Notes under the pieces: generated by a model
The model's input: the letters and a program-made list of their open reading frames with translations, nothing else
The model's database searches: none
Told to the model about the DNA's origin: nothing
NCBI GenBank assembly: GCA_036924285.1
Contig: JAYKYS010000002.1
Location: 3,348,001-3,412,000 of the forward strand
Length of the DNA stretch: 64,000 nucleotides
Direction: 5' to 3'
Origin: Asterella californica
Lineage: Eukaryota; Streptophyta; Marchantiopsida; Marchantiales; Aytoniaceae
Part shown: positions 11,739 through 24,020 of the stretch, in pieces
How positions within the stretch are numbered: position 1 is the stretch's first letter
How the letters are laid out: every line of letters begins with the position of its first letter
Made by a program: the position numbers and the translations under genes

Positions 11739-12378
11739 AGATTATCGACTCCGTGATAACAATAGCAACTATAGGCTATTGCACGAGTCATGCTTCATGA
11801 TTCTACAAAATTTGACTGCTATTAATCAGAAACATTTCAATGAGGATGTACAGACATGATATGCCATCCTCTCGTGGTAAATTCTGACATCGTTTCTCTT
11901 GTTTGCTTCAAAACCGGCTTCAATCAGTGACCAAACTGGACTGTCCTACAGCATCCCGGATACTTTATTGAGAAACAGCTATACAGCTCTCCAGCTTTTT
12001 CTTACAACTTCTCACTGAAATTCCAGACATAAAACTTGAGAATTGTCACCGTGCACGAAGATGCGAAGAAAAACTGCAGACAAACTGCTCGGGCACGTGA
12101 GGAACCTGATGCCAGAACCAGTAGCAAAAAGCAAAACAGTCTTGTACTCCTCTGCATGCATGATTCGCTCTGTTGGGAAGCCATTACTCATAACCTAGCT
12201 TAGTTCAACCTTATCGCTCTTTCTTAGACTACAAATCAAATTTGCAGTACTACCCTCCACGTCCTTTATCAAAAATTCCAGCCTTCCCTCCTTTTGTGCT
12301 AATGCTGGTGGAGAAGCAATAGCCAAAAATGCTGGTTTGACGTTTCTAATGTTTACTTGAATTCACGCGTAAAATGAG

Positions 12379-12750
12379 TCAATGATTCACGCACCAATAC
12401 CGACGAACAAACCGTAGCTCTTTCTCGAGCTTTTTTGCAGCTTTTGTCTTTTTCTCGTCCGAGCCAGGATCTTTGGGGTGATGTATTGCTTCTCCAGAGG
12501 ATAGCGCTTTGTAATTTGCACTCGTGCAAGCACCGCAATCCTGAACCCTCTGTTTCCATTTCATATATTTGTGAAAGTCTGCGAAGTCGTAGTCGGGAGT
12601 TAATCCATACTTTATGTCCCGACCCACCGCGATATCCATCTCATCCAGATACAGTGGATAGAGCTTTTCTCTGAAGGTGGTCACGTTGCAGGTAGTCTTC
12701 CAGATCTGCCAGACGAGTTCGCTCCGACGAGTTCCGTGCCGACACAACAT
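12379..12750 (-). CDS. Unrecognised minus-strand coding segment
   Basis: The frame is open for 123 codons and looks coding in its middle and end: EKLYPLYLDEMDIAVGRDIK, then DYDFADFHKYMKWKQRVQD, then a lysine-rich helix-like stretch and a stop. I do not recognise the family. Whether it is a last exon or part of the same gene as the receiver-like or NDC80 exons is unknown. An alternative reading with a 74-bp intron inside it is possible but breaks phase. Confidence 0.3.
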   Translation of the reverse strand: MLCRHGTRRSELVWQIWKTTCNVTTFREKLYPLYLDEMDIAVGRDIKYGLTPDYDFADFHKYMKWKQRVQDCGACTSANYKALSSGEAIHHPKDPGSDEKKTKAAKKLEKELRFVRRYWCVNH

Positions 12751-13399
12751 CGAACTTCAACAGTCTCCTCGCTGTATCGCTGTGTCCTGCGCGAGAGATC
12801 GAGTCAATCTGCATTCCAACAGGCTTGTGACATTGAAACCGCTAATAAGAGAACCGCTGCTGGCGCGCGAGTACATGCCCAATGACATCCTCGACCAGGC
12901 TCTGTTTCCGCTCTGGTTATTATGTCCTAGGAGCAGAGAGAACTTCTCTGTAAACTCCAGTCGGAATAAACTTTTCAAATATAATCATAACTAAACACCA
13001 GACAGAAAGAGCAGAGAACTTCTCTACAAAAATATACAACAACGATGATGGTAGGCTCTAGAATTAAAAGTCAAAGTAAATTTGCTATGTATTATATCAA
13101 GAGCTAAAAATAGAAATATATAGTTTCACTTCTTGCAAGATAGTAACTGAAACGTGGAATAAGATGTTTGATTTTTTACATCTACCCAAAGAATTTTCAC
13201 AATCGCGGTCCATAAAAAATGAACTGCAATATGCGATATTATTTCACGTGCACTTGTTGTATGCAGTAGTTTTAATTTACCAATGCGTGACATTCAAAAG
13301 CCACAACCGAACTTAGAAAGAAGCGAGCGGTTTAGCCCCGATGTTATTCATCCCTTCGGGGCGTTGGTTGCTTGGCCCTTCGAATCCCTCTTTCCCTTG

Positions 13400-14480
13400 T
13401 AAGGCTTGATGGGGTCTACAAGGCTTGATGGGTTCTTTCGATCCGTTGGCTATTCATTGCGTCCCTTGTTTCGCGGAGACCGGAGACGCAAAGTACTGTA
13501 TTTCGCAGTGCATGGACACTCCGTCGATTCTCCTCGGTATCAAAACTCTGTCGTGCCGAGAGTCCGTGAGAGGTGTATAGGATGGAGCCAACTGTAGTCA
13601 AGTTGGCTTCTGCTGGAAGGCAGAACAAGTATGCCACGGACGCTTGAGACTCGCACCGAGCGTTCAAATGGTCTTTAAAGCAGCTCGGTCGGTCAATCGA
13701 CTCTCCTGCTTTCCTGCCTTGGGAGGCACTTGGATCGGAACGGGGAGAGACAGAAAAAGAAAAAGAGAGCGAGAAAGAGCGAGAGAGAGAAGGAACGACA
13801 GTTCGGAACTCAGTGGTGTATGATTCGAGAGGTTGCGTTGCGCTCATGGATGACGGTAATTCTTGAATGTTACTTGCCTTGTTCGTGTTTCTCTGTCTGT
13901 GTCTCTCTGTGGAACATCATTTTGCCACGTGAACTGTAATGCTCGTCAGTCGAGATTGCTATAATCCCAATTTCTTCAAATAGGCCTCCACTGCGGCGCG
14001 CAGTGAGTGTTTTGAATTGCATCTTGTATCAGTTCTTCACCTCCACAACGAAGGAGTTTCCAGATTGAATCTTCCAAGTGAAGACTTCTCGATTGAGACT
14101 GGCTGTGGTACACCCCTCTCTGGCGCTTGAAGCGTAACGATGACAGTGTTCTTTCTCGTCAAGAATCTCCTATAACGTAAACGAACATACTTCCATTTAT
14201 GTCGATGGTGATGTTTGTTAGCTTGAGCTGAGACTGGAAAGAAGTTACGAAGGAAGGGCCGGGCGCTCTCAGAGGAAGATGTTTTTCTATAACAGCATAG
14301 TACTGTGAGAACTTTAGAGGCGACCGAAGAAATTGAGTTGAGCGTAATTTCAGGAACGGATATGAGAATTTATGTGCAACAACGGTCCTTCCGGTGCACA
14401 TATGTATTCCAAAATCTGTCACGCACGTGACAAAACTGGAGAATAGTCGGATGATGACTGTCAATGGTTAAATACACTTG
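13400..14480. other. No confident gene; possible promoter region
   Basis: The stretch contains a purine tract on the plus strand (13,740-13,800), seen as CT-rich on the minus strand and typical of plant 5' leader or promoter DNA. The overlapping minus ORF is driven by this low-complexity tract. A second minus-strand frame at 14,159-14,464 has no recognisable domain. It may hold the start region of the minus-strand gene(s) to the left. Confidence 0.25.
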
Positions 14481-15095
14481 CAGCTCAGATTCTTGCCCAA
14501 ACGTGACCTGTCAACTTGGACCGTCGATTGATTCTTCTGTCCTCGGAAGAAAGCAAATTTGAGCCAATTCGAAGCTTTAGGTGAGGAGGCTCTGAGTAAC
14601 GGCGGAACTTCCACCCTCAGCATGTAACATCTCTTGTGAGCCCATCGATATCTTCGGGGTCGTTTGTTTGAGTGCGGCAGCGAATTTCTCAGATTTTGCG
14701 TCAGTCAGGTTTGTGAGGTACGAATATGTCTGATGTTGGTCTCAACTTATACGATGGACTGTGCAGGAGTATATGCAACTAATACTAATTTCAAGGAGAA
14801 TCTGTGAGGAGCTCGAGGATTCAATCAGGCTGCATCAATCGAGTAGCTTTGCAGAGATCCAGATCCTGTCGTTTGATTAAAATCTCCTTCGCAGCATCCA
14901 GGGATAGAAATGACGCAAATTTGAAGGTGATGAATCAGTCAGACGCAAACCTGGTGATTTTGTTTTGGTCACATTGCCTTCTGACTGGTTTTAGATCCGA
15001 GGAGGACCCGCTGATCCATCTCCGAAAGTCTTATGTTGCTAACTGTATAAGATCAGCTTCTATATGATCAAACGAGTTATATTTACTAGCAGCGA

Positions 15096-15164
15096 GAAAC
15101 CGAGATTTCAGTTTCTACAAGTCTAGAATCTCTCCAGACTTGTAGAAACTGAAATTTTGGTTTC
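15096..15164. repeat. Long inverted repeat (hairpin), 29-nt arms
   Basis: The arms 15,096-15,124 and 15,136-15,164 are inverted copies with few mismatches and an 11-nt loop. The inner 15 bases of each arm pair perfectly (AGTTTCTACAAGTCT with AGACTTGTAGAAACT). It lies about 110 bp upstream of the aminoacylase start codon. It could be a miniature inverted-repeat element remnant or a structured part of the promoter or leader. Confidence 0.85.
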
Positions 15165-15272
15165 TGGAGAAATTCTAGACTCGGAGGACATCAAATCAGC
15201 AGGTTTTAATAGATGCGTTAGAAAGAACTGCGTCTGCTGATGTCTTGCCCTTTGCCAAATGAATGCAGATAG

Positions 15273-18114
15273 ATGGAATCCTTTCCACGCGTCGATGAAT
15301 ACAGATCAGGCAGAAGAGGACCGTGCTGCAGCATGCTTAACCGCAGACCTCCGGCCGGCCTTAAACTGGGATTTATTCTCCTGGCAGTTCTCTGCTTATT
15401 CTTATTTGGAGTCCTCTTGGGAAGCCTTGAGCGTCACCCAGAGTGTATTTGTGAAGCATCAGCCAACGGGGATCTTGACCCAGCAGCAGACTGCATCGTG
15501 CGCAGCTTGAACGCAACCTACAATGCGGACCCGGTTGTCGACCGGTTTCGACGGTACCTTCGCATCAGGACCGACCATCCTAATCCAGATTACTGCTGCG
15601 CTATACTGTATCTCAAAAACATAATCAATTCCATCGGAGGCCTGGAAACGAAGGAAGTGAGTTTCGCATCCTCTTCGTCCAGCTATAAACCATTTCTTAT
15701 CGTCACATGGCGAGGTTCAAATTCTAGTCTTCCATCGATCCTTCTGAACTCTCACATGGATGTAGTACAAGCTGACTCTTCGGGCTGGACTCATGATCCT
15801 TTCTGCGCGTTCATGGACGAGAACGGCGACATCTACGGCCGAGGGACGCAGGATTGCAAGTACAGCGGGATGATGTACCTGGAAGCCATAGGAAATCTGA
15901 GAAAACAGTCGTTTATTCCCACTCGTACCATCCACGTGACGTTCACTCCTGACGAAGAGATTGGAGGTGAGGAGGGATTCAAAGCTTTTGCCTCTTCCCA
16001 GCATTTTCGCGACTTAAACGTCGCTGTGGCCCTGGACGAAGGAGGAGTCACACCGGGAGATTTCTTCACACTATACAATGGTGAAAAGTAAGCAAGCACC
16101 AACATGCCCGTCGATCAGTCCCAGTTCTTGCACGTCAAATGTATGTTGATATCAAGCCATTCGGTTCTCGCTGGTTTCTGGAGCAACGAGCGAATGTCTC
16201 GTAACGATTCTGAATTTCTCGGATATGGTTTCGATTCTGTTGTGGTCTGTAGGGTTGCATGGTGGTTGACGATCATAGCATCTGGGAAACCCACTTATGG
16301 AGCATTCATGATAGAAAACGGAGCATTGGAGAATCTATTTAAAAGCATAGATCTGATCATGGAGTACAGACAAACATTTATAGACAAACTGGCGGCTGGG
16401 GCTCGTGAAGGAGATATTACTTCTATCAATCCCACCTATTTGGACGCTGGAATCACAACAGCCACGGTGAGCTACAAACACTGAAGTTTTGGAGTGTTGA
16501 TTTTCAATCTCAAAGGCCTCGAGGTACTGCAGCTTTCGTCCATTCTAGTCTCGTGCGCAGTGAGTCCACGTATTCGTCGAGTAGAATCCTCGGTAAAAGG
16601 TCCCACCTGGCCTGGGATGTAATCTCCACTCACCGATGACAAGGAACTGAGAAGTCTGCTGGTCACTGGGGACTATTGGCTGCCCAGTAAGCAGCCATAT
16701 TTTGGTCCTCCGACAAGATAACGTGATGGCACGTGAAAGCAGTTGATGCGTTCGCGCGACGGATGCTTTCTCACTGGTATTTGGTCAGGTGGTCTCCTAG
16801 CAGATTGAATTATCATAAAGAAGAGCTACTGAACCGTACATTTCCAGTCAGTGAGTGGTCCATGTAACAGAAAGTTGAAGCATTATCATATCATGACTCA
16901 GAAACTACCTTCCCCTTCCCTTCCCTTGAGCCATTTCCATGCCTAATTTCGATGGCGTCTTGAAGCTGTGAACTCCGGCTCATTTCCATCCCTAATTTCA
17001 GTTCCTTGTTAAAGGTGTGAACTCCTGCTCACGTGTGTCCCAGTTTCTGGATCATGGTCGAGTTGCTAGGTCACGAAATTGTCACCACTAACACGCCTGG
17101 CTGTGGATATTGTTACGCAGGGACATGTTGCAAACATACAACCCGGGAAAGCGACAGCGGGTTTTGACATCCGGGTGTCGCCGACGAATCCGGAAGATCT
17201 GCAGGCTCTTCTCTACCGTATCAGTCAGGAATGGGCACCTGCCAACCGAAATATGTCATATGAGGTGAGAGCTCGATCGATAAAGTAACAAAGCTCAGTC
17301 ATCGCACGGGGTGAAAGCGGAAATCCTGAAACTGGAAAGAAACGCTTCAATTCCCTGTAGAAAGGATACTGCTCGACTTCTATGCGATTCGGCTATAGCA
17401 GTGGATTAATAATCAGTCTTCGTCTTAGTTCGAATCATGACAGGATATCAAGAAAGCCGGTCTAGGTGATTATCCATAGAAGGTTGGTGATATGAGATGC
17501 TTTTAGATGGTGGAAGCGTCATTGTTCAAGAATTCTCAGAGGATTGCATGCAAAACATGTTTGTGATGGTTCAGCTTTCGGAGACCAATATACTCGCGCC
17601 TGTTACGGTGGCGAATGAATCGAATCCTTGGTGGGGTTTATTAGTGGACGCGGTGAATAGATCGGGCCACATTCTTTCCGAACCACTTATATGCTCGACG
17701 ACAAGTGATATGCGTTACCTTCGGGTACTGGACGTTCCATGCTTCAACTTCGCACCAGTTTCCAAGACGATGGACAGACTTCACTCCAACGACGAGGTAA
17801 TTCATCGATCTTTAACATGCACTAACTACCCAGTTTAACTTGGAGCTGGCCTTCAGTGCATCTAATGGGCTTCAGAACCAGCGTAAAATGTATGCATTTC
17901 GTTGCAGCTCGGACGGAAGTTGACAAATGGTGTTCAGGTTTGCACCCAATAGTTATTCATTCATTTTCCTCTGTCTGCGACGAATGCGCTGCAGTATCTG
18001 AACGCAGGAGTTTACCTGGCGGGTATACCAGTCTATGAAGAAATCATTAGAGATTTTGCTTCATTCACGGGGTCGTATGAAAGCAGTTACATCTCAAGGT
18101 GGAGGGATGAGTGA
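15273..18114 (+). CDS. Aminoacylase-1-like M20 metallopeptidase, membrane-anchored
   Basis: Five exons join in phase to 515 aa: 15,273-16,087, 16,253-16,466, 17,121-17,264, 17,542-17,796 and 17,995-18,114. The family removes acyl groups from N-acyl-L-amino acids using two zinc ions. Residues 31-50 form a hydrophobic signal-anchor, so the enzyme probably sits in or is secreted through the endomembrane system. Zinc and catalytic positions are visible: LLNSHMDVV (His161, Asp163), GRGTQD (Asp194), PDEEIGG (catalytic Glu228, ligand Glu229) and ALDEG (Glu256). ESNPWW and STTSDMRYLR match the C-terminal part. Two expected histidines are changed. The PGHG of the lid domain reads PTYG (Tyr287), and the final zinc-ligand motif LHDHNE reads LHSNDE (Asn474). 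It is longer than the usual ~430-440 aa because of the N-terminus. It may be inactive or altered in activity. Confidence 0.88.
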
Positions 18115-18357
18115 GCTACGTACGTAAGACGAGATCATGATGCTTGCGCTTCGATTCTCGGCTCGTGCACACGCGGAACCAATTTAGAACCATTTCAAGG
18201 AGAGTATATCGCGGAATCATCTCTTAAGGCTAAGTTGTGCAGTTACTTGTACATGTGACTCTGTTATAAGTCTAAGTCTTAAGTGTCACCAGTTCTGTTT
18301 GACAATATCTGGCTCCAAGTTTAGAACTGCAGGCTTGGCAACACTGCAGGGCTGTCG

Positions 18358-18895
18358 AAATCAATACGTCCCAGCACTAATGTATAATAGGGCGTCTGAA
18401 AGCTTGGAAAAAATATTCTCTTGGAGGAATATTAGTTGTAACACGTTACTTCGCGGAGGATGAACTTTGTACAGATATAGTATCCGATTGCCGTGACTTT
18501 TAAGAAGGGGTTGCAAAGTTAGTCGTTAGTTTTTGAATGGTCTTTGCTATTAAAGATAATTCTAATTCGAAATCAATACGTCTTAGCATTAATGTATAAT
18601 AGGGCATGTAAAAGCTTGGAAGATATATCTTTTTACGGTCGAAATAATATTAGTCGTAACAGTGTTACGTCGAGTAGAGAGAACATTGACAGATATCAGA
18701 TTTGATGGCTGTGGTTTCCTGAAGAGAGTTTTAAAGTGTCAAATCAATATGTCTCAACATTAATGTATAATAAAGCATGTCAAAGCTTAGAAAAATTATT
18801 TTTTTACTATCGAAAGAATATTAATTGTAACAATTACGTCAGACTAAGAAAACTTTGTACAGATATCATATCCAATGGTCATTATTTTTAATTGA
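18358..18895. repeat. Three diverged tandem copies, ~170-210 bp
   Basis: Units beginning near 18,358, 18,572 and 18,742 share ATCAATACGTC-like starts, then AATGTATAATAGGGC, AAAGCTTGGAA, a GTAACA block and ACAGATAT. The periods are about 212 and 171 bp. The array lies just downstream of the aminoacylase stop codon, in or after its 3' end. The copies are well diverged, so it is old. Confidence 0.7.
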
Positions 18896-19530
18896 TACTT
18901 GTTATTAAAAATAGTACATTTGATCTAAATATGAATGTTTCGTTCATAGTTTTTTGCGTCTCATTAAAATTTCCTTGTAATGGAAGGATTTTGAAATTGA
19001 AAAGAGTGAAGTTTGCTTTTGTTCTAGGTCATGGACATGACGTCCACATCCACTATTTGTTGAGAGTGATCGAGTTAATTCACAATCTGATAGAACTGAA
19101 AGTGATATTAGTGTTACAATTTTCCATCCGAAGAGAAACGTGCAAGTAAACATGATTTCGAAACAAATCGAATCATCGAAAAGAAAAAAAATACGTTTGA
19201 ATGCTTCTGATTGTGACAAGATCGTCAACTATCTGAAGATCTTGATAATTTTACACCTTTATATGAAATTGAGAAGAGATGAAGATCAGAGTTAGATGAT
19301 GTTCGACGAGATCTGTTAACATCATGGTAGCACAGAATCCAGGTTAGATGGTTTTCTTTTGGTCACGAGAGAAGAGTTCAAAAACCGAATGGCTCGATAC
19401 ATTTGTATATGTACAAGAAAATAAGAGAATTGAAAAATAGCATTGACAGAGATGTGATTGGAACAAAAATGACTCATGATGTCACTTTAGAAGAGAAGTT
19501 GAATTCTCGTTGTCCTCATTTTGATTGTAT

Positions 19531-22290
19531 GAACGTTGTATTAGAAACCAAGCCAATATAGATCTTCCGGCAATATCTTCTATAAGTTTAGATGATTTTA
19601 TGAGTTTAAATGATTTGGGTGGATCGGATGATCATATCATCCAAGTAGATGATGATGAACGCAACTATTATTCTGAGTTTACTTATTGATCTTATGATGA
19701 TTTTGAGTTTACTTAATGATCTTTTGAGACATATCAACCGTCTGAAGTTCCAATCGAAGAAGAGTTATACCATGTTGCACCACTACATGAAGATCCTGGG
19801 TGAAAGAGAGGAAAATGATATTGAAGAAGGAGATGAGTCAGTGAAACAAAGCAACGAGGAGAATATCATATCTGAGAAAGGTTCTAAAACTCGATCTGTT
19901 TCAAAATCTGCTAGAGTAGTAAAGCTCATAATTCTAATTGAAGAACTTCGATTATCTCAATTTACGAAGAGAGCTTGAAAGACAAATTTGAAAACAAAAA
20001 ATTCTTTCTAGATTATAGACGAGCATCTTTAGAAGAGAAAAGAAAGGCTAGAGAATCTTCTGAAAAAAAATGAAGAAACAAAAAATGACTTTACATTGAA
20101 ATGACAAGAGCAAAAAAAAATATATAAAAAATCCAAAATACTTTTGATTTCATTGATCCTGTGTAAGATATTTTCTTGTCATGATAGAAGCAAATTGTTT
20201 CAAACTGATATCTCTGTTAATGCATTATGATTTGTATGTTTGAAGTTGATTCGAGAGTATAAGATTGATCATTTGTGCGTTAACAATAGTCATTTTTATT
20301 TAAACGAATTCATACAAGAACTTGAGAATGTTAAGTTTATCTGACATAGGAAAATTTTGATTTAAGCACCGTATCAATTTTCATCTGTTCAAAACTAATG
20401 AATGTGCATACAATGTTTGAATATGAAAAAATATGACACGAAGACAAAAATCATACAATGTCTGCATACGAGAGCTTTGGAAAAAAAAGGAGAAGAGATG
20501 GAGAGACAGAGACATAGAGCTTTGAAATGAGAGAGGAGATAGAACAAGAGAGAAAGCTTTGTAAAAAGAGAAATAAAGAAGAAGATAGAGAGGGGAGAAG
20601 AGATGGAAAAAAAAGAAAGAGATGAGATCTTTCGCACATAGTAGAAAAGGAGTTTAGCTTGAGACGCAAAGACGGTTTAAACGAGAGAAGAGACTTTGCA
20701 AGAGTGAGGGGTCGAGAGTCGGAGAGAGAATGACGATCAAGAGAAAGCGCTTGTGTGTGTGTGGATTTTCAGATCAAACAATTGTTTTGATTGCAGTAGT
20801 ATTTTAGAGCAATTTTGAGAATCATAGTGATGAAGATGAGAGGAGCTTGTGGTAGTAGAACCGCTTGCCGAGGATGAGACGATGATAGAGATGAGGCTGG
20901 GGCAGAAACGAAGGTAGAGGTTCAAGTGATGAGAGAGAACGAAGAGGTGAGAGAAATCCAAATAAGTCATGAATGACCACCAATGTGTTGAATTATATAT
21001 TCGTGTGTTAGTTGGAATATCAATTTTGAATAAAATGTTTAAGTTACAACGATTCATGTTGAATCGTTGGGTTAGGTAACAAAGATTCAACATAAATCGT
21101 TTGATTAAGGATGATTCAGTCTGAATCGTCCTCAGATGTAGGACAAATCATTGTGATTTGTCCTTCCGCAAACGATTTAGAGCTCTAATCGCTATAATAT
21201 TGAGTGAACTAGTTTGTTTCGCTTATACAGTCCTCCATTATCGAGCGAAATAAAATTATTTTGAGTGAATGACTCGACTATCTTTGTTATCGAACGAAAT
21301 AGAACAATTTTGCTCGTCCGTGGAGCAAATGATTTTGTTTTGCTAGTCGAGCAAAACAGTTTCATTTCGCTGATTTAGACATTTTGCATGTCTAACAAAA
21401 CAACATTTCACTCATCAAGTCAAAAGAAACACGGTTATTTCTCTCGTCCTCCTCTTGGACTGAGCGAAACAAAGTTGTTTCATTCGATCGATGCGAGAAT
21501 CAGACGAGTTGAGTCATGTTTCACTCGATCTTGTTGAGAAACGAGGAAAACAACCTTATTTCGCACGTTTATTGAGCGAAGCAATCTTGTTTTAATCCAG
21601 CTTAAGCGAAAGATGGTTGTTTCACTTGTCTTCCTCTTCGGTCTTGTTGAGAAACGAGCGAAACAATCTTGTTTCGTCCAACTTAGAGCAAAACAACCTG
21701 AACCATAAAGGTCTTTGACGAAACAATGATTGTATCGCTCACACAAGAGCGATGCAGCGTATGTTTCGCTCAAGTATCAGTGATACAAGGCTGTTCCTAT
21801 CGTATTTGAGCAAAAACAATAGTATTATATTGTCTCGGTTATCTTAGAACTCTATTATGTTAACCATGCATTAATTTTATAATAGCTGAGGCTGAAGAGA
21901 AAAGGAGAAGGAGAGAATGCATTACATGGAGTAGAAGAAGAAATCATAAATCGACTGGGGTTACTGGTGGCTTTGTCTTTTGAGTTCTCTCGTCTTAATG
22001 TAAGCATCTAGTCAAAAATCTTTTTAACAGATTTTTTAATTAGCTCTTTCAAACTTGTATGTGTATGTTTCATTAGTGCAGACATTGTTTTATATGTATG
22101 AGCTTTAAACTTGTAAAGGTGATATTCATTAGTAGTTTGTAACTTTTGTAGATTCCGTATTGTATATAGTTTATCAATTCTTATGATGAGGAGACTCATC
22201 ATGTTACTATAGGAAGACATGAGATTTTGCTTGATGAGTCTATTTTCCATGAGATATTTGTTCTACCCATGGGAACAATTGTCTCATTTT
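19531..22290. repeat. Dispersed ~2.7 kb repeat, copy B
   Basis: Same orientation and landmark order as 1-2,735: GA-rich tract at 20,470-20,660, palindromic GAGCGAAACAA array at about 21,200-21,800, and a closing block at 21,950-22,285. Homology stops at about 22,285-22,290, where the gypsy relic begins, so copy B was probably cut by or joined to that element. 18,900-19,530 upstream also looks like repeat DNA but its partner would lie outside the window. Confidence 0.75.
21200..21800. repeat. Palindromic GAGCGAAACAA motif array, copy B
   Basis: The same degenerate GAGCGAAACAA / TTGTTTCGCTC motif array as in 1,520-2,170, with more mutated units. Its survival in both copies shows that it belongs to the element rather than being a local expansion. 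Confidence 0.65.
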
Positions 22291-24020
22291 CGTGCACCTA
22301 CCGCCTTGTTGCACCAGCGGAAGCTCTTGCTCAGTGATACGAAACTCGCAAAGCTAACATGCAAATCACTATCATACGTTAGCGTTCATGCACACTTATA
22401 TTTATTTCGTTTGGTCCGGATCAGAGTCAGACTGTCTCCTTAATTCTCAAGCTCAACATTCCCTAAGTCTTGACCTAGACCCGGCTAGGTCAGTCACAAA
22501 ATATGAGCAAGTCACAACATGACTTGGGACGGACTTATCATAAAATCTAGGTCCTAAATGATGTCTTTAGCGCACCTAGCGGCCCAACCACCTATGATGT
22601 CCGTCTGGGTCCAAACTCCTAAACAGTGGTCTAACCCGTCGTCTCATTCTCTAGTCTTGCCCTAGTCCTCACGTTGTTCCTAAGTCTTGACATCCAAGTC
22701 TAGACCGAAACACGCAGTCATCACCTCGTTCTCCCAGAGTCCGTCCGTCGGACTTTGGGGTTGGCTGACTCGTCCTGATCCACCCAAGCATCGAGCTCCC
22801 TCATATATACTTCTAGATATCCGTGGTCTCACCTTCCTCTTTGGTCCTTGAAAATTATATCATAATCCAATCACGAGATCGGTCATAATTCTCAACCTCG
22901 ATGTCAGCCCGAGGAGTTCTTGATATCACTAGAAAGCTCTCGTCAAGACATTCTTTCCCACATCTCGGACTTACGTTTCAGACCCATATCCTGGACCCAT
23001 ATCTCAAACTTATATTTTGTTCTGTTTTAAGATTTGCTCCTTATGTCAGCATTCGTCTGGAGTCCTCTTGAGATAGACCTCTATGTCCTAACCCAATGTT
23101 CCAACCTTGGTTCAAAGAACCACTTAGGTTTCCTCTGCTCCTGACTTCCTTGTCAAACCGTTAAGTCATACTCGTAGCGTTCACAACCTAACATAAATTC
23201 ACTAGAGTTCTGTTGTTCGCGTCTGCGCTTGATCTTGAGATTGAGGGTAACGATATTCACTCTCACTTTGGAGGTTGATGCCCTCATCAACAATGATCCT
23301 TAAGTTAACGTCAAGTTCAAAATGGATAGCCAACCCCTTTGTACTAGAATTGTGTTCTGATAGCTAACCCGCAACTCCATTCTTGGCTTGAGTCTTAAGT
23401 CGTCGCTAGAACACTTAGAAAATTCCAACTAGTCTCGATGCCTAATCTTTTTGAGCATCCTTAAACAAAACTAGTTGACAAACTCGTAGAGTTGTTTTGT
23501 CAACTCAAAGAGTTCTACCTAATTGAGACGATAAGGAGCTTCTGACCTTGGCAAGACCTCGATCTTGTGATCCACCACCCGCTTTGGAGATAATTCATCT
23601 TTCAAGACATCCTCAAACTCCTTAATCACTTCGTGAAGCACCTCCGGAAGTTTAGTCGTGTCTCCAAATATTTCCTCTTATCCATCACTCGTTATCAAAT
23701 TTACAACCCGCATCAAACACATGATTCCGTCGTTGAAGTTCATCTGTTTATCTTTGATCAAATTCAAACCAAAGTCGTCAATTTTTCGTGTTTTTCAAAT
23801 CAACCTCACTCCTAACTTCCGTCTTTTAACTCTGATGTTCAACCTCAAAGGTTTTTGACTAAATTCCACTTCGAACTTATCCAAGAAAGTATTTCCAAAA
23901 CCACATAGATGTCATCCATCTCACACATCATGAAATTCTCGGTGTATGAGGAGGACTCGACCCCACGACTCCCGAGCTACAAGCGAATGGGGTAGCCAAC
24001 AAGCTATTGCTTGTTTGCTA
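22290..24020 (-). mobile_element. Ty3/gypsy polyprotein relic
   Basis: The minus strand holds a broken retrotransposon polyprotein. The clearest part, 23,470-23,650, reads EVIKEFEDVLKDELSPKR, then VVDHKIEVLPRSEAPYRL, a stop, and ELTKQLYEF. This is the protease-to-reverse-transcriptase linker and start of RT, usually written EFxDVFPxELPP...DHxIxLxPGxxPP. Farther along the minus strand, around 23,230-23,310, is a degraded piece resembling the RT DYRxLN...NRYP region. Multiple stops and frameshifts make it non-functional. No LTR pair was identified. Confidence 0.7.

Noticed and set aside
13416..13847. 143-codon minus-strand ORF
   Set aside because: Serine-rich translation from a CT tract with no domain; more likely promoter or leader DNA.
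15259..15510. ATG at 15,259 as the start of the aminoacylase
   Set aside because: It is in a different frame; the ATG at 15,273 leads directly into the signal-anchor and catalytic domain.
23935..24000. tRNA-like T-arm sequence (GGGGTCGAGTCCTCC on the minus strand)
   Set aside because: No matching acceptor, D and anticodon arms could be folded, and it lies at the edge of gypsy polyprotein DNA.
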